A stretch of 64,000 nucleotides of DNA from JAGVSZ01 sp019137045 (GTDB lineage: Bacteria; Pseudomonadota; Gammaproteobacteria; Burkholderiales; SG8-39). Below are positions 36,182 to 46,138 of this stretch, one piece after another (the stretch's first letter is position 1; the number at the start of each line of letters is the position of its first letter). The stretch covers positions 124,001-188,000 of the forward strand of contig JAXMFT010000002.1 of NCBI GenBank assembly GCA_046347635.1. Direction: 5' to 3'. The notes below the pieces were generated by a model, which was not told the DNA's origin, made no database searches, and saw only the letters and a program-made list of their open reading frames with translations. The translations under genes were made by a program, and so were the position numbers.

Positions 36182-36496
36182 ATGGCCGTCCAGAGTCAGA
36201 AGATCCGCATTCGCCTGAAGGCGTTCGACTACAAGCTGATCGATCAGTCGGCGCTCGAGATCGTCGACACGGCGAAGCGCACCGGCGCGGTCGTGAAGGG
36301 ACCGGTCCCGCTCCCGACGCGGATCCAGAAGTTCGATCTGCTGCGCTCGCCCCATATCGACAAGGCCTCGCGCGACCAGATGGAGATCCGCACGCACCTT
36401 CGCCTGATGGACATCATCGACCCGACCGACAAGACGGTCGATGCGCTGATGAAGCTCGACCTGCCGGCGGGCGTGGACGTAGAAATCAAACTTTGA
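36182..36496 (+). CDS. rpsJ: 30S ribosomal protein S10
   Basis: The protein has 104 residues. The conserved [18 protein letters not shown] and the extended loop [14 protein letters not shown] are present. S10 binds the 30S head and is the NusE partner in antitermination. It lies only 17 bases after tuf, so no separate S10-operon leader fits upstream. A structured 119-base gap follows before rplC. Confidence 0.97.
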   Translation: MAVQSQKIRIRLKAFDYKLIDQSALEIVDTAKRTGAVVKGPVPLPTRIQKFDLLRSPHIDKASRDQMEIRTHLRLMDIIDPTDKTVDALMKLDLPAGVDVEIKL

Positions 36497-36501
36497 TGGA
36501 C

Positions 36502-36593
36502 GGGGCCGGCTTTGCCGGCCCCGGGAAATCTGGATTTTTCGTAGGTTCTTTCGCCGGTCAATTGCAACCGGCCCCCGGACGGAAGGTCCGGGG
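36502..36593 (+). promoter_or_regulatory. Structured rpsJ-rplC intergenic region
   Basis: Three hairpins lie in a row. The first is a perfect 9-base-pair stem with a TTT loop (36502-36522), followed after 11 bases by GATTTTTC. The second is a 6-base-pair stem (GCCGGT/ACCGGC, 36553-36572). The third is an 8-base-pair stem with a GGAAG loop (CCCCGGAC/GTCCGGGG, 36573-36593). An attenuator or processing site between S10 and L3 is a reasonable reading; the true function is unknown. Confidence 0.55.
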
Positions 36594-36615
36594 CAACACA
36601 TAGAAGGATGAAGTC

Positions 36616-37281
36616 ATGAGTCTCGGACTCGTCGGCCGCAAGGTCGGCATGACCCGCGTCTTCACCGACGACGGCGACAGCCTGCCGGTGACCGTGCTCG
36701 AGGTCGCCGGCAACCGCGTCACGCAGATCAAGAGCCCCGACACCGACGGCTACTCGGCCGTCCAGGTGACCTACGGAAAGCGCCGCGCGAGCCGCGTCAG
36801 CAAGCCGCTTGCCGGGCACTTCGCCAAGGCCGGCGTCGAGGGCGGCGCGGTGCTGAGGGAGTTCCGGGTTCCGGCGGGCGACCTCGCGAATTTCCAGGTC
36901 GGCGGGAAGCTCGGCGTGGACATCTTCCAGGTGGGGCAGAAGGTGGACGTGTCGGGCACCTCGCTCGGCAAGGGGTTCGCCGGCGTCATCAAGCGCCACC
37001 ACTTCTCGTCCAACCGCGCGAGCCACGGCAACTCGATCTCGCACAACCGGCCCGGCTCCACCGGACAGAACCAGTCGCCGTCGAAGGTCTTCCCCGGCAA
37101 GCGCATGGCCGGCCACCTGGGCGCGGTGAGCCGCACGGTCCCGAACCTCGAGATCGTGCGCATCGACGCCGAGCGGGGGCTCCTGCTCGTGCGCGGCTCG
37201 GTGCCGGGATACGACGGCGGGCACATCGTGGTCAAGCCCGCAGCCAAGACGCCGAAGTCGCGGGCGGCGGCGAAGAAATAG
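36616..37281 (+). CDS. rplC: 50S ribosomal protein L3
   Basis: The protein has 221 residues, in the usual 205-225 range. [16 protein letters not shown] at the N-terminus and the central loop containing [13 protein letters not shown], which reaches toward the peptidyl-transferase centre, are conserved. The ATG at 36616 is preferred over an out-of-frame one eight bases upstream. rplD follows after 11 bases. Confidence 0.97.
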   Translation: MSLGLVGRKVGMTRVFTDDGDSLPVTVLEVAGNRVTQIKSPDTDGYSAVQVTYGKRRASRVSKPLAGHFAKAGVEGGAVLREFRVPAGDLANFQVGGKLGVDIFQVGQKVDVSGTSLGKGFAGVIKRHHFSSNRASHGNSISHNRPGSTGQNQSPSKVFPGKRMAGHLGAVSRTVPNLEIVRIDAERGLLLVRGSVPGYDGGHIVVKPAAKTPKSRAAAKK

Positions 37282-37292
37282 GGGACCACGCG

Positions 37293-37913
37293 ATGGAACT
37301 GAAGCTGATCGACGAGCAGGGTCAGAGCGCCGCCACCGTGGCCGCGTCCGACGCGGCGTTCGGGCGCGAGTTCAACGAGGCGCTCGTCCACCAGATCGTG
37401 GTCGCCTACCAGGCGAACGCGCGGCTGGGCACGCGCGCGCAGAAGGCGCGTGGCGACGTGAGCCACTCGCATCGCAAGCCGTGGCGGCAGAAGGGAACCG
37501 GGCGCGCGCGCGCCGGTTTCTCCGGCAGTCCGCTGTGGCGCGGCGGCGCGCGCATCTTCCCGAACTCGCCGGACGAGAATTTCTCGCAGAAGATCAACCG
37601 CAAGATGTACCGCGCCGGAATGGCGTCGATCCTGTCGCAGCTCGCGCGCGAGGGCCGGCTCTCGGTCGTGGAGGATTTCCGCGTCGACGCGCCGAAGACG
37701 AGGACCCTCGCGCAGAAGGTGAAGGGCCTCGGACTGGACGAGGTGCTCGTCATCACCGACGGGGTGGACCAGAACCTGTTCCTGTCCGCCCGCAACCTGC
37801 CCAACGTCACGGTGCTCGACGTGCGCAAGGCCGACCCGGTGTCGCTCGTGCGCTCGCGCAACGTGCTGGTCACGCGCAAGGCGGTCGCCAAGCTCGAGGA
37901 GATGCTCGCATGA
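37293..37913 (+). CDS. rplD: 50S ribosomal protein L4
   Basis: The protein has 206 residues. The extended loop [14 protein letters not shown], which lines the exit tunnel, is intact. In E. coli L4 represses the S10 operon; the hairpins before rplC are a possible target here, though nothing in the sequence proves it. The stop overlaps the rplW ATG by four bases (ATGA). Confidence 0.97.
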   Translation: MELKLIDEQGQSAATVAASDAAFGREFNEALVHQIVVAYQANARLGTRAQKARGDVSHSHRKPWRQKGTGRARAGFSGSPLWRGGARIFPNSPDENFSQKINRKMYRAGMASILSQLAREGRLSVVEDFRVDAPKTRTLAQKVKGLGLDEVLVITDGVDQNLFLSARNLPNVTVLDVRKADPVSLVRSRNVLVTRKAVAKLEEMLA

Positions 37914-38230
37914 GTGCGCGCAACCAGGAACGGCTGATGAAAGTCCTGCTCGCCCCGGTGGTCTCGGAGAAGAGCACTTTCGTCGGCGAGAAGGTGAACC
38001 AGTACGTGTTCCGCGTGATCGACGACGCCACCAAGCCGGAGATCAAGGCCGCGGTGGAGCTCCTGTTCAGCACCAAGGACAGGAAGATCCAGGTGACCGG
38101 AGTGACCGTCGCCAACGTGAAAGGCAAGCACAAGCGCTCCGGCCGGTTCGCCGGCCGGCGCCGCAACTGGAAGAAGGCCTACGTGAGCCTCGCCGCCGGC
38201 CAGGACATCACGTTCCAGGCAACGGAGTAG
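37910..38230 (+). CDS. rplW: 50S ribosomal protein L23
   Basis: The protein has 106 residues. The conserved N-terminus [17 protein letters not shown] and the tunnel-exit loop ([20 protein letters not shown]) are present. L23 forms the docking site for trigger factor and SRP. The ATG at 37910 overlaps the end of rplD. A larger plus-strand frame over this region is a shadow of rplD. Confidence 0.96.
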   Translation: MSARNQERLMKVLLAPVVSEKSTFVGEKVNQYVFRVIDDATKPEIKAAVELLFSTKDRKIQVTGVTVANVKGKHKRSGRFAGRRRNWKKAYVSLAAGQDITFQATE

Positions 38231-38234
38231 AGCC

Positions 38235-39062
38235 ATGGCACTGGTCAAGGTCAAACCCACTTCCGCCGGCCGGCGCCACTTCGTGAAGGTGGTGACGCCC
38301 GGCCTGCACAAGGGCCGCCCGCACCACGCGCTGCTCGAGAAGAAGACGCGCAAGTCCGGCCGCAACAACTACGGGCACGTCACCACGCGCCACCAGGGCG
38401 GCGGGCACAAGCAGCACTACCGGGTCGTCGACTTCCGGCGCGACAAGGACGGCATCCCGTCGAAGGTCGAGCGCCTGGAGTACGACCCGAACCGCAGTGC
38501 CCACATCGCGCTGCTGCTCTACGCCGACGGCGAGCGGCGCTACATCATCGCGCCGAAGGGCGTGGCGGCGGGTGCGCAGCTCATGAGCGGCGCCGAGGCA
38601 CAGATCAAGCCGGGCAATGCGCTGCCGCTGCGCAACATCCCGATCGGCACCACCGTGCACTGCATCGAGCTGCAGCCCGGGAAGGGCGCGCAGCTCGCGC
38701 GCTCGGCCGGCGGCTCGGCCCAGCTGCTCGCGCGCGAAGGCAGCTACGCCCAGGTGCGGCTGCGCTCCGGGGAGATCCGCCGCGTGCACGTCGACTGCCG
38801 CGCGACGCTGGGCGAAGTCGGCAACGAGGAGCACTCGCTCGAGCAGACCGGCAAGGCCGGGCGCGTGCGCTGGAAGGGCGTGCGCCCGACGGTGCGCGGC
38901 GTGGTGATGAACCCGGTCGACCACCCGCACGGCGGCGGCGAGGGCCGCACCGGCACGAAGCGCGACCCGGTCTCGCCGTGGGGGAAGCTCACCAAGGGCT
39001 ATCGCACGCGCAAGAACAAGCGTACGCGCGGGATGATCGTCGCGACGCGTCACAAGAGGTAA
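38235..39062 (+). CDS. rplB: 50S ribosomal protein L2
   Basis: The protein has 275 residues, the standard length. The functionally important [17 protein letters not shown] segment, with the conserved His needed for peptidyl transfer, lies near the C-terminus. L2 bridges the subunits next to the peptidyl-transferase centre. It begins four bases after rplW ends. Confidence 0.98.
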   Translation: MALVKVKPTSAGRRHFVKVVTPGLHKGRPHHALLEKKTRKSGRNNYGHVTTRHQGGGHKQHYRVVDFRRDKDGIPSKVERLEYDPNRSAHIALLLYADGERRYIIAPKGVAAGAQLMSGAEAQIKPGNALPLRNIPIGTTVHCIELQPGKGAQLARSAGGSAQLLAREGSYAQVRLRSGEIRRVHVDCRATLGEVGNEEHSLEQTGKAGRVRWKGVRPTVRGVVMNPVDHPHGGGEGRTGTKRDPVSPWGKLTKGYRTRKNKRTRGMIVATRHKR

Positions 39063-39068
39063 CCGGAA

Positions 39069-39365
39069 ATGTCCCGTTCGATCAAGAAGGGCCCCTTCGT
39101 CGACCATCACCTGCTGAAGAAGGTGGAGGCCGCGCGCGCCGGCGGCGACAAGCGCCCGATCAAGACCTGGTCGCGCCGCTCGACCGTCGTGCCCGACTTC
39201 GTGGGGCTGACGATCGCCGTGCACAACGGCAAGCAGCACATCCCGGTCTACATCTCCGAGAACATGGTCGGCCACAAGCTCGGGGAGTTCGCGCTCACGC
39301 GCACCTTCAAGGCGCATTCGGCCGATCGCAAGGTGGCGGCGCCCGCCGCCCCGGCCAGGAAGTAG
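39069..39365 (+). CDS. rpsS: 30S ribosomal protein S19
   Basis: The protein has 98 residues, a few more than the usual 91-93 because of an Ala/Pro-rich tail ([10 protein letters not shown]). The core [36 protein letters not shown] and [13 protein letters not shown] is conserved. S19 pairs with S13 in the 30S head. A GGAAATG context gives a modest ribosome site. Confidence 0.96.
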   Translation: MSRSIKKGPFVDHHLLKKVEAARAGGDKRPIKTWSRRSTVVPDFVGLTIAVHNGKQHIPVYISENMVGHKLGEFALTRTFKAHSADRKVAAPAAPARK

Positions 39366-39377
39366 GGGACGGCGCGC

Positions 39378-39713
39378 ATGGAAACCCAGGCCAAGCTGTA
39401 CGGCGTGCGCCTCTCGGTGCAGAAGGGCCGGCTCGTCGCGGACATGGTGCGCGGCCAGCCGGTCGAGAAGGCGCTGAACATCCTCGCCTTCGCGCCGCAG
39501 AAGGGCGCACGCATCATCAAGAAGGTGCTCGAGTCCGCGATCGCCAACGCCGAGCACAACGACGGCGCCGACGTGGACGAGCTGCGCGTGACCGGCATCC
39601 AGGTCGAGCGCGGCACCATCATCCGGCGCTTCCACGCCCGCGCGAAGGGGCGCGGCAACCGCATCAACAAGCCGACCTGCCACATCTTCGTGACGGTCGG
39701 GGACAAGGGCTGA
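39378..39713 (+). CDS. rplV: 50S ribosomal protein L22
   Basis: The protein has 111 residues. [23 protein letters not shown] and the tunnel beta-hairpin ([15 protein letters not shown]) are conserved. The hairpin loop is the site of macrolide-related changes in other bacteria; no deletion is seen here. It is 12 bases after rpsS and 13 before rpsC. Confidence 0.96.
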   Translation: METQAKLYGVRLSVQKGRLVADMVRGQPVEKALNILAFAPQKGARIIKKVLESAIANAEHNDGADVDELRVTGIQVERGTIIRRFHARAKGRGNRINKPTCHIFVTVGDKG

Positions 39714-39726
39714 GAGGGCAGCGGAA

Positions 39727-40650
39727 ATGGGACAGAAGATCAATCCGACCGGGTTCCGCCTCGCGTTCAACCGCAACTGGACCTCGCGCTGGTTTGCCGG
39801 CGGGCGCGGCTTCGCCGGCATGCTCAACGAGGACCTGAAGGTGCGCGACTACCTGAAGAAGAAGCTCTCGCACGCGTCGGTGAGCAAGGTGGTCATCGAG
39901 CGCCCGGCGAAGGACGCGCGCATCACCATCCACAGCGCGCGGCCCGGCGTCGTGATCGGCAAGAAGGGCGAGGACATCGAGCTCCTGAAGGCCGAGCTGC
40001 GCAAGCTCCTCGGCGTGCAGGCGGTGCACGTGAACATCGAGGAGGTGCGCAAGCCGGAGCTCGACGCGCAGCTGATCGCCGACTCGATCGCGCAGCAGCT
40101 CGAGAAGCGGATCATGTTCCGCCGCGCCATGAAGCGCGCGATGCAGAACGCGATGCGGCTCGGCGCGCAGGGCATCAAGATCATGAGCGCCGGGCGCCTC
40201 AACGGCATCGAGATCGCCCGCACCGAGTGGTACCGCGAAGGGCGGGTGCCGCTGCACACGCTGCGCGCGGACATCGACTACGGGTTCGGCGAGGCGAAGA
40301 CGAGCTACGGCGTCATCGGCATCAAGGTGTGGGTCTACAAGGGCGAGGTGATCTCCAAGGGAGAGCAGCCCGCCGCCGCCGCGCCCGCGCAGTCCGAGGA
40401 GGAGACGCCGGCGCGCCGCGTGCGGCGCGCCCCCGGCCCGCGTCCCGCCGGCCGGCCGGAGGGCGGCGCGCCAGCCCCCGCCCCGAGCGAGGCCAAGGGC
40501 AAGCCCGCGCCGCGCGCGCGCGCGCCCAGGAAGGAGGGCGACGCCAAGCCCGCTGAGGCGACCGCTCCTGCCGCGGCGCCCAGGAAGCCGGCGCTCAAGC
40601 GCGTGGTGAAGAAACCGACCGGAGGCAGCAGCGATGCTTCAACCAGCTAG
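39727..40650 (+). CDS. rpsC: 30S ribosomal protein S3 with long C-terminal tail
   Basis: The protein has 307 residues, versus 233 in E. coli. The first 212 residues are a normal S3, with the KH domain ([17 protein letters not shown]) and the mRNA-entry helicase region. From about residue 213 a tail of some 95 residues is rich in Ala, Pro, Arg and Lys with several acidic patches. The gene's last 17 bases overlap the rplP start. Tails of this kind occur on S3 in other high-GC bacteria, but this one is long. Core assignment is certain. Confidence 0.97.
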   Translation: MGQKINPTGFRLAFNRNWTSRWFAGGRGFAGMLNEDLKVRDYLKKKLSHASVSKVVIERPAKDARITIHSARPGVVIGKKGEDIELLKAELRKLLGVQAVHVNIEEVRKPELDAQLIADSIAQQLEKRIMFRRAMKRAMQNAMRLGAQGIKIMSAGRLNGIEIARTEWYREGRVPLHTLRADIDYGFGEAKTSYGVIGIKVWVYKGEVISKGEQPAAAAPAQSEEETPARRVRRAPGPRPAGRPEGGAPAPAPSEAKGKPAPRARAPRKEGDAKPAEATAPAAAPRKPALKRVVKKPTGGSSDASTS

Positions 40651-41047
40651 GACCAAGTACCGCAAACGGCACAAGGGCCGCAACTACGGCGTCGCGACGC
40701 GCGGCAACAAGGTGTCGTTCGGCGAGTTCGGCCTGAAGGCCACGACGCGCGGGCGGCTCACCGCGCGCCAGATCGAGGCGGCGCGGCGCGCGATGACGCG
40801 CCACATCAAGCGCGGCGGGCGCATCTGGATCCGGATCTTCCCGGACAAGCCGGTGTCGCAGAAGCCCGCGGAAGTCCGGATGGGCAACGGGAAGGGCAAC
40901 CCGGAGTACTTCGTGGCCGAGATCCAGCCGGGCAAGGTGCTCTACGAGATGGACGGGGTGGACCTCGCGCTCGCGAAGGAGGCGTTCGCTCTGGCCGCGG
41001 CCAAGCTGCCGCTCAGGACGATCGTCGTCCAGCGTCATTTGACCTGA
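40634..41047 (+). CDS. rplP: 50S ribosomal protein L16
   Basis: The protein has 137 residues. [16 protein letters not shown] at the start fixes the ATG at 40634, inside the end of rpsC. The conserved loop with [16 protein letters not shown] (an Arg hydroxylated by YcfD in E. coli) is present. L16 organises the A-site region of the 50S subunit. rpmC follows after 14 bases. Confidence 0.97.
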   Translation: MLQPARTKYRKRHKGRNYGVATRGNKVSFGEFGLKATTRGRLTARQIEAARRAMTRHIKRGGRIWIRIFPDKPVSQKPAEVRMGNGKGNPEYFVAEIQPGKVLYEMDGVDLALAKEAFALAAAKLPLRTIVVQRHLT

Positions 41048-41061
41048 TACGAGGAAGACCC

Positions 41062-41256
41062 ATGAAGCCGAGTGACCTCCGCGCCAAGGATCAGCCGGCG
41101 CTCGACAAGGAGCTGCAGGACCTGCTGCGCGCGCAGTTCAGCCTGCGCATGCAGAAGGCCACGCAGCAGCTGACCAACACCAGCCAGATCCGCAAGGTCC
41201 GGCGCGACATCGCGCGCGTGCGGACCGTGCTGGCCGAGAAGGCGAGGGCGAAATGA
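41062..41256 (+). CDS. rpmC: 50S ribosomal protein L29
   Basis: The protein has 64 residues forming two antiparallel helices, with [20 protein letters not shown] and the C-terminal [16 protein letters not shown] typical of L29. It sits at the exit tunnel beside L23. Its stop overlaps the rpsQ ATG by four bases (ATGA). Confidence 0.95.
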   Translation: MKPSDLRAKDQPALDKELQDLLRAQFSLRMQKATQQLTNTSQIRKVRRDIARVRTVLAEKARAK

Positions 41257-41534
41257 CCGCACAGACGCAGGCGGCGGAGCGCAAGACGCCGCGCACCATG
41301 ACCGGGCGCGTGGTGAGCGACCGGGCCCACAAGACCGTCACGGTCGCGGTGGAGCGGCGCGTCGCCCACCCGCTGTACGGCAAGGTCGTGACGCGCACCA
41401 AGAAGTACCACGCACACGACGAGGCGAACGAGTGCAAGCAGGGCGACCTCGTGACGATCGAGGAGTGCCGGCCGCTGTCGCGCACCAAGACCTGGCGGGT
41501 GACGCGCCTGGTCGAGCGCGCCAAGGCGATCTAG
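41253..41534 (+). CDS. rpsQ: 30S ribosomal protein S17
   Basis: The protein has 93 residues. The OB-fold core [22 protein letters not shown] and the loop [16 protein letters not shown] are conserved. S17 binds 16S rRNA early in assembly. It ends this sub-operon; a gap of 156 bases with a good promoter follows before rplN. Confidence 0.96.
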   Translation: MTAQTQAAERKTPRTMTGRVVSDRAHKTVTVAVERRVAHPLYGKVVTRTKKYHAHDEANECKQGDLVTIEECRPLSRTKTWRVTRLVERAKAI

Positions 41535-41547
41535 CGCCGCCGGAAGC

Positions 41548-41577
41548 TTGCGGGAAGGCTTCGGATCCCCGTATAAT
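41548..41577 (+). promoter_or_regulatory. Candidate internal promoter before rplN (spc operon)
   Basis: A perfect -10 TATAAT lies at 41572-41577. TTGCGG at 41548-41553 is a partial -35 at 18-base spacing. It lies about 115 bases before rplN, where enteric bacteria have the separate spc promoter. Confidence 0.65.
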
Positions 41578-41690
41578 TCCACGTTTTTCCGCCTCGCCGA
41601 TGGCGGCGCAGGCGGTCCTGCCCGGACGGGCTCCAAGACTGACCGGCTGCCGCCGTGCGCGGGGCGCCGGGAGAAGTTGGAGAAGAGACG

Positions 41691-42059
41691 ATGATCCAGA
41701 TGCAGACGGTGCTCGACGTGGCCGACAACACCGGCGCGCGCTCGGTCATGTGTATCAAGGTGCTCGGCGGCTCGAAGCGCCGCTACGCCAACATCGGCGA
41801 CGTGATCAAGGTGAGCATCAAGGACGCCGCCCCGCGCGGGCGGGTGAAGAAGGGCGAGGTCTACCACGCGGTCGTGGTGCGCACGGCGAAGGGCGTGCGC
41901 CGCCCGGATGGATCGCTGGTGAAGTTCGACGGCAACGCCGCAGTGCTGCTCTCGCCGAAGATGGAGCCGATCGGCACGCGCATCTTCGGCCCGGTGACGC
42001 GCGAGCTGCGCACCGAGCGCTTCATGAAGATCGTCTCGCTCGCGCCCGAAGTCCTGTGA
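41691..42059 (+). CDS. rplN: 50S ribosomal protein L14
   Basis: The protein has 122 residues, exactly the usual length. [17 protein letters not shown] fixes the ATG at 41691, after GAGAAG; an upstream in-frame ATG adds twelve unconserved residues. L14 forms intersubunit bridges and binds the silencing factor RsfS. rplX follows after 13 bases. Confidence 0.97.
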   Translation: MIQMQTVLDVADNTGARSVMCIKVLGGSKRRYANIGDVIKVSIKDAAPRGRVKKGEVYHAVVVRTAKGVRRPDGSLVKFDGNAAVLLSPKMEPIGTRIFGPVTRELRTERFMKIVSLAPEVL

Positions 42060-42072
42060 GAGGCAACGAACC

Positions 42073-42390
42073 ATGAACAAGATCCGCAAGGGCGACGACG
42101 TGATCGTCACCGCCGGCCGCGACAAGGGCAAGCGCGGCACGGTGCTGCGCCGCGTGGACGCCGAACACGTGGTGGTGGAGGGCGTGAACCGGGTGAAGAA
42201 GCACGTGCGCCCCAACCCGATGAAGGGGCAGACGGGCGGGATCGTGGACAGGGACCTGCCGATCCACGTCTCCAACGTCGCGCTCTTCAACCCGCAGACC
42301 AAGAAGGCCGATCGCGTGGGCTTCAAGACCCTCGACGATGGCCGCACGGTGCGGGTGTTCAAGTCCAACGGCGAAATGGTGGAAGCGTAG
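42073..42390 (+). CDS. rplX: 50S ribosomal protein L24
   Basis: The protein has 105 residues with the KOW motif near its start ([19 protein letters not shown]). L24 is an initiator of 50S assembly and lies near the exit tunnel. It precedes rplE by 64 bases. Confidence 0.96.
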   Translation: MNKIRKGDDVIVTAGRDKGKRGTVLRRVDAEHVVVEGVNRVKKHVRPNPMKGQTGGIVDRDLPIHVSNVALFNPQTKKADRVGFKTLDDGRTVRVFKSNGEMVEA

Positions 42391-42454
42391 ACGGCGTGCG
42401 CGGGGGCGCCCCCGCGCGAGATCCCACAGCACAGATCGAAGCAGCGAAACCATC

Positions 42455-42994
42455 ATGGCACGGCTCCACGAGCACTACCGCGAGAAGGTCGTTCCCGAGC
42501 TCACCGAGAAGTTCGGCTACAAGAGCCCGATGGAGGTCCCGCGGATCTCCAAGATCACGGTGAACATGGGCGTGGGCGAGGCGACCGCCGACAAGAAGAT
42601 CCTCGACAACGCGGTCGCGGACCTCACCAAGATCGTCGGACAGAAGCCGGTGGTCACCAAGGCGAAGAAGTCGATCGCGAACTTCAAGGTCCGCGCCGGC
42701 TACCCGGTGGGCTGCATGGTCACCCTGCGCGGCCCGCGCATGTACGAGTTCCTCGATCGCCTGGTGACCATCGCGATGCCGCGCGTGCGCGACTTCCGCG
42801 GCGTCTCGAACCGCGCGTTCGACGGGCGCGGAAACTACACCCTCGGGGTCAAGGAGCAGATCATTTTCCCCGAGATCGAGTACGACAAGATCGACGCGCT
42901 GCGTGGGATGAACATCAGCATCACCACCACCGCCAAGACCGACGAGGAGGCGCGCGCGCTGCTCGCCGCCTTCCGTTTCCCGTTCAAGGCCTGA
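42455..42994 (+). CDS. rplE: 50S ribosomal protein L5
   Basis: The protein has 179 residues. [19 protein letters not shown] at the start and [16 protein letters not shown] are conserved, as is the C-terminal [16 protein letters not shown]5 binds 5S rRNA and contacts the P-site tRNA. A longer frame from 42338 is rejected because it reads through the rplX tail. Confidence 0.97.
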   Translation: MARLHEHYREKVVPELTEKFGYKSPMEVPRISKITVNMGVGEATADKKILDNAVADLTKIVGQKPVVTKAKKSIANFKVRAGYPVGCMVTLRGPRMYEFLDRLVTIAMPRVRDFRGVSNRAFDGRGNYTLGVKEQIIFPEIEYDKIDALRGMNISITTTAKTDEEARALLAAFRFPFKA

Positions 42995-43005
42995 GGTAAG
43001 GACCC

Positions 43006-43311
43006 ATGGCGAGACTCTCCATCATCCTGCGCGAACAGAAGCGCCGCAAGGCGGTAGCCAAGTTCGCTGCCAGGCGCAAGGCGTTGTTCGAGATCATCAA
43101 CGACGCGCGTGCGTCCGACGAGGCGCGCGCCGAGGCGCGATCGCGGCTCGAGAAGCTGCCGCGCGACGCCTCGCCCGTCCGGTTGCGCAACCGCTGCGCG
43201 CTGACCGGGCGGCCGCGCGGCTTCTACCGCAAGTTCGGGCTCGGCCGCAACAAGCTGCGCGAGATCGCGATGCGCGGGGAGATCCCCGGCCTCACGAAGT
43301 CGAGCTGGTAG
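43006..43311 (+). CDS. rpsN: 30S ribosomal protein S14 (zinc-free type)
   Basis: The protein has 101 residues, the long form without the four zinc-binding cysteines. The C-terminal [21 protein letters not shown] and the GLTKSSW ending are typical. It contrasts with S4 and L36 in this window, which keep zinc motifs. rpsH follows after 21 bases. Confidence 0.96.
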   Translation: MARLSIILREQKRRKAVAKFAARRKALFEIINDARASDEARAEARSRLEKLPRDASPVRLRNRCALTGRPRGFYRKFGLGRNKLREIAMRGEIPGLTKSSW

Positions 43312-43332
43312 AGAAGGCAAGCGGAGGTCCCC

Positions 43333-43728
43333 ATGAGCATGACCGATCCGGTCGCCGACATGCTGACGCGCATCCGCAACGCCCAGGCGTGCGGCAAGAC
43401 CACCGTCGCGATGCCCTCGTCGAAGCTGAAGGGCGCGATCGCGCAGGTGCTGAAGGACGAGGGCTACATCGAGGGCTTCGTCGTGAAGCCGAACGAGGGC
43501 AAGCCCGAGATCGAGATCGCGCTGCGCTACTACGCCGGCCAGCCGGTGATCGAGCGCATCGAGCGGGTGAGCCGCCCGGGGCTGCGCGTCTACCGCGGCG
43601 CGCAGGACATCCCCAAGGTGATGAACGGTCTCGGCGTCGCGATCGTGTCGACGCCGCAGGGCGTGATGACCGACCGCAAGGCGCGCGCCACCGGGATCGG
43701 CGGCGAAGTGCTCTGCATCGTGGCGTGA
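43333..43728 (+). CDS. rpsH: 30S ribosomal protein S8
   Basis: The protein has 131 residues. [17 protein letters not shown] at the start and the C-terminal RNA-binding [13 protein letters not shown] are conserved. S8 binds helix 21 of 16S rRNA and in E. coli represses the spc operon at rplE. rplF follows after 11 bases. Confidence 0.97.
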   Translation: MSMTDPVADMLTRIRNAQACGKTTVAMPSSKLKGAIAQVLKDEGYIEGFVVKPNEGKPEIEIALRYYAGQPVIERIERVSRPGLRVYRGAQDIPKVMNGLGVAIVSTPQGVMTDRKARATGIGGEVLCIVA

Positions 43729-43739
43729 GGTAGCCGGCC

Positions 43740-44273
43740 ATGTCGCGCGTTGGAAAGCTTCCGCTGGCGCTCCCGAAGGGCGTCGAAGTGAGCGTCGCCG
43801 CGGATGCGGTGTCGGTGAAGGGACCGCTCGGCACGCTGGCGCTGCCGCTGAGCGCGGACGTGCGGGTGAGGAAAGACGGGGACACGCTCGCGGTCGAGGT
43901 CGCGAACGACTCGGACCGGGCCGATGCGATGAGCGGGACGGTGCGGGCGACGGTGGCGAACATGATCGCCGGCGTCACCCGGGGGTTCGAGAAGAAGCTG
44001 ACGCTGGTCGGCGTGGGATACCGCGCGCAGGCGCAGGGCGACAAGCTCAACCTCGCGCTCGGCTTCTCGCACCCGGTGGTCCACCAGATGCCCAAGGGCG
44101 TGAAGTGCGAGACGCCCACCCAGACCGAGATCCTGATCAAGGGCATGGACCGCCAGCTCGTCGGCCAGGTGGCGGCCGAGGTGCGTGCCTACCGTCCGCC
44201 GGAGCCGTACAAGGGCAAGGGCGTGCGCTACGCGGACGAGCGCGTGGTCCTGAAAGAGACCAAGAAGAAGTAG
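43740..44273 (+). CDS. rplF: 50S ribosomal protein L6
   Basis: The protein has 177 residues with the two repeated alpha-beta domains of L6 and the signature [14 protein letters not shown] near the C-terminus. It lies close to the factor-binding site. rplR follows after 41 bases. Confidence 0.97.
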   Translation: MSRVGKLPLALPKGVEVSVAADAVSVKGPLGTLALPLSADVRVRKDGDTLAVEVANDSDRADAMSGTVRATVANMIAGVTRGFEKKLTLVGVGYRAQAQGDKLNLALGFSHPVVHQMPKGVKCETPTQTEILIKGMDRQLVGQVAAEVRAYRPPEPYKGKGVRYADERVVLKETKKK

Positions 44274-44314
44274 CGATCGATAGGCAACCGACGAGAGGCG
44301 AGCGGAGTCGACCC

Positions 44315-44671
44315 ATGACCGACAAGCGTGAATCGCGCCTGCGCCGCGCGGCCCGGACGCGGCTGCGGCAGCACCAGCTCGACGTGGTCAGGCTGGCGGT
44401 GCACCGCACCAACCAGCACATCTACGCGCAGGTGCTCTCGACCGACGGCGCGAAGGTGCTCGCGACCGCCTCGACGCTCGAGAAGGACGTGCGCGGCCAG
44501 GTGCCGAACGGCGGCAACAAGTCCGCCGCGACGCTCGTCGGCAAGCGCATCGCCGAGAAGGCGCTGAAGCTCGGCATCGACAGGGTCGCCTTCGACCGCA
44601 GCGGCTTCAAGTACCACGGGCGGGTCAAGGCGCTCGCCGAGGCCGCGCGCGAAGGCGGGTTGAAGTTCTAG
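44315..44671 (+). CDS. rplR: 50S ribosomal protein L18
   Basis: The protein has 118 residues. [17 protein letters not shown] and the C-terminal [20 protein letters not shown] are conserved. The Arg-rich N-terminus contacts 5S rRNA. The ATG at 44315 is set by the conserved start; a longer frame from 44105 is a shadow of rplF. Confidence 0.96.
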   Translation: MTDKRESRLRRAARTRLRQHQLDVVRLAVHRTNQHIYAQVLSTDGAKVLATASTLEKDVRGQVPNGGNKSAATLVGKRIAEKALKLGIDRVAFDRSGFKYHGRVKALAEAAREGGLKF

Positions 44672-44732
44672 GGAACGCGATCGTCCGGGGCCGCGTCCCC
44701 GGCGCACGACCAGTCAGGCTGAGGAAAACGCA

Positions 44733-45257
44733 ATGGCCAGAATGCAGCCCAGGATGCAGCCCTCCGAGGACCGCTCGGACGGCCTGCGCGAGAAGATGGT
44801 CGCGGTGAACCGCGTCACCAAGGTGGTGAAGGGCGGGCGCGTGCTCGGCTTCGCGGCGCTGACCGTCGTGGGCGACGGCGACGGCGGGGTCGGCATGGGC
44901 AAGGGCAAGGCGCGCGAGGTGCCGGTGGCGGTGCAGAAGGCGCTCGAAGAGGCGCGCCGCCGGATGTTCCGGGTGAGCCTGCGCAACGGCACGCTCCAGC
45001 ACGCGGTCATCGGGCGCCACGGGGCCTCGCGAGTCCTGATGCAGCCGGCGTCCGAAGGGACCGGGATCATCGCCGGCGGCCCGATGCGCGCGGTGTTCGA
45101 GGTGATGGGCGTGACCAACGTGCTCGCGAAATGCATCGGCTCGACCAATCCCTACAACGTCGTGCGCGCGACGCTCGACGGGCTGAGGAACATGCGCACG
45201 CCGGCCGAGATCGCGGCCAAGCGCGGCAAGCGGGTCGACGAGCTCACCGCGGCGTGA
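44733..45257 (+). CDS. rpsE: 30S ribosomal protein S5
   Basis: The protein has 174 residues. The double-stranded-RNA-binding-like domain ([19 protein letters not shown]) and the C-terminal [19 protein letters not shown] are conserved. S5 takes part in decoding accuracy and mRNA unwinding; the spectinomycin loop reads as wild type (VVKGGR). rpmD follows after 11 bases. Confidence 0.97.
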   Translation: MARMQPRMQPSEDRSDGLREKMVAVNRVTKVVKGGRVLGFAALTVVGDGDGGVGMGKGKAREVPVAVQKALEEARRRMFRVSLRNGTLQHAVIGRHGASRVLMQPASEGTGIIAGGPMRAVFEVMGVTNVLAKCIGSTNPYNVVRATLDGLRNMRTPAEIAAKRGKRVDELTAA

Positions 45258-45268
45258 GGGCGACGGAG

Positions 45269-45454
45269 ATGACGGCGAAGAAGACGCTCAAGGTGACGCT
45301 CGTGAGGAGCCCGATCGCCTGCAAGCAGAACCACCGGCAGACGGTGCGCGGGCTCGGCCTGCGCCGCATCCGGCAGACGGTGGAGGTCGAGGACACCCCG
45401 GCGGTGCGCGGGATGATCCACCAGGTCGCCTACCTGGTGCGAGTGGACGCGTAA
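45269..45454 (+). CDS. rpmD: 50S ribosomal protein L30
   Basis: The protein has 61 residues. [19 protein letters not shown] and [20 protein letters not shown] match L30. The ATG at 45269 overlaps no neighbour. The longer frame that contains it from 45131 is a shadow of rpsE. Confidence 0.95.
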   Translation: MTAKKTLKVTLVRSPIACKQNHRQTVRGLGLRRIRQTVEVEDTPAVRGMIHQVAYLVRVDA

Positions 45455-45475
45455 GGCGCGCAGAGAGGCACGAAC

Positions 45476-46117
45476 ATGTTCCTGAACGACATCAAGCCGG
45501 GCCCCGGTGCGCGCCGGTCGCGACGCCGCGTCGGGCGCGGGATCGGCTCGGGCTTCGGCAAGACGGCCGGTCGCGGCCACAAGGGCCAGCGCGCGCGCTC
45601 GGGCGGCTACCACAAGGTCGGATTCGAGGGCGGGCAGATGCCGCTGCAGCGGCGCCTGCCGAAGCGCGGCTTCACTTCGCTCGCGCGCGACACGTTCGCC
45701 GAAGTCCGGCTCTCCGACCTGGAACGGATGAAGGCCGACACGATCGACCTCGCCGCGCTCAAGGCCGAGCGCGTCGTCTCGCGCCTCGCGACCGGCGCGA
45801 AGGTCGTCCTGTCGGGCAAGCTCACGCGCAAGGTGACGCTCAAGGACCTCGGCGCGACGAAGGGCGCGCGCGCGGCGATCGAGGCGGCCGGCGGTGCGAT
45901 CGTCGACGAGCGCCCGCAGCCGCAGCCCAAGAAGTCCGCGCTGAAGGCGAAGGAGAAGGCGGCGGCAGCCCTGGCGGCGGCCGAGACCGCGGCCAAGGCG
46001 CAGAAGTCCGCCAAGGCCGAGAAGGCCGACAAGGCCGAGAAGGGCGACAAGGCCGCGCATGCGCCGAAGGCGGCGAAGCCCGCCGGCGGCGAGGGAAACA
46101 AGGGCAAGGGGAAGTAG
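45476..46117 (+). CDS. rplO: 50S ribosomal protein L15 with Lys/Ala-rich tail
   Basis: The protein has 213 residues, versus about 144 for ordinary L15. Residues 1-145 are a normal L15 ([42 protein letters not shown]). About 68 further residues form a Lys/Ala/Glu tail with repeated [18 protein letters not shown] units. L15 is a late 50S assembly protein. The tail's role is unknown; it could bind nucleic acid, resembling histone H1-like tails found in this group. The gene ends 21 bases before secY. Confidence 0.96.
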   Translation: MFLNDIKPGPGARRSRRRVGRGIGSGFGKTAGRGHKGQRARSGGYHKVGFEGGQMPLQRRLPKRGFTSLARDTFAEVRLSDLERMKADTIDLAALKAERVVSRLATGAKVVLSGKLTRKVTLKDLGATKGARAAIEAAGGAIVDERPQPQPKKSALKAKEKAAAALAAAETAAKAQKSAKAEKADKAEKGDKAAHAPKAAKPAGGEGNKGKGK

Positions 46118-46138
46118 CGCTCAGCCGCAGGGACAGCA

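Noticed and set aside
36502..36539. Intrinsic terminator after rpsJ
   Set aside because: The T-run begins 11 bases after the stem, too far for a standard terminator, and essential genes follow; kept as a structured region instead.
40500..40530. GCGC-rich tract in the rpsC tail as a functional repeat
   Set aside because: It is explained by Arg/Ala codons in a low-complexity tail and shows no regular array.
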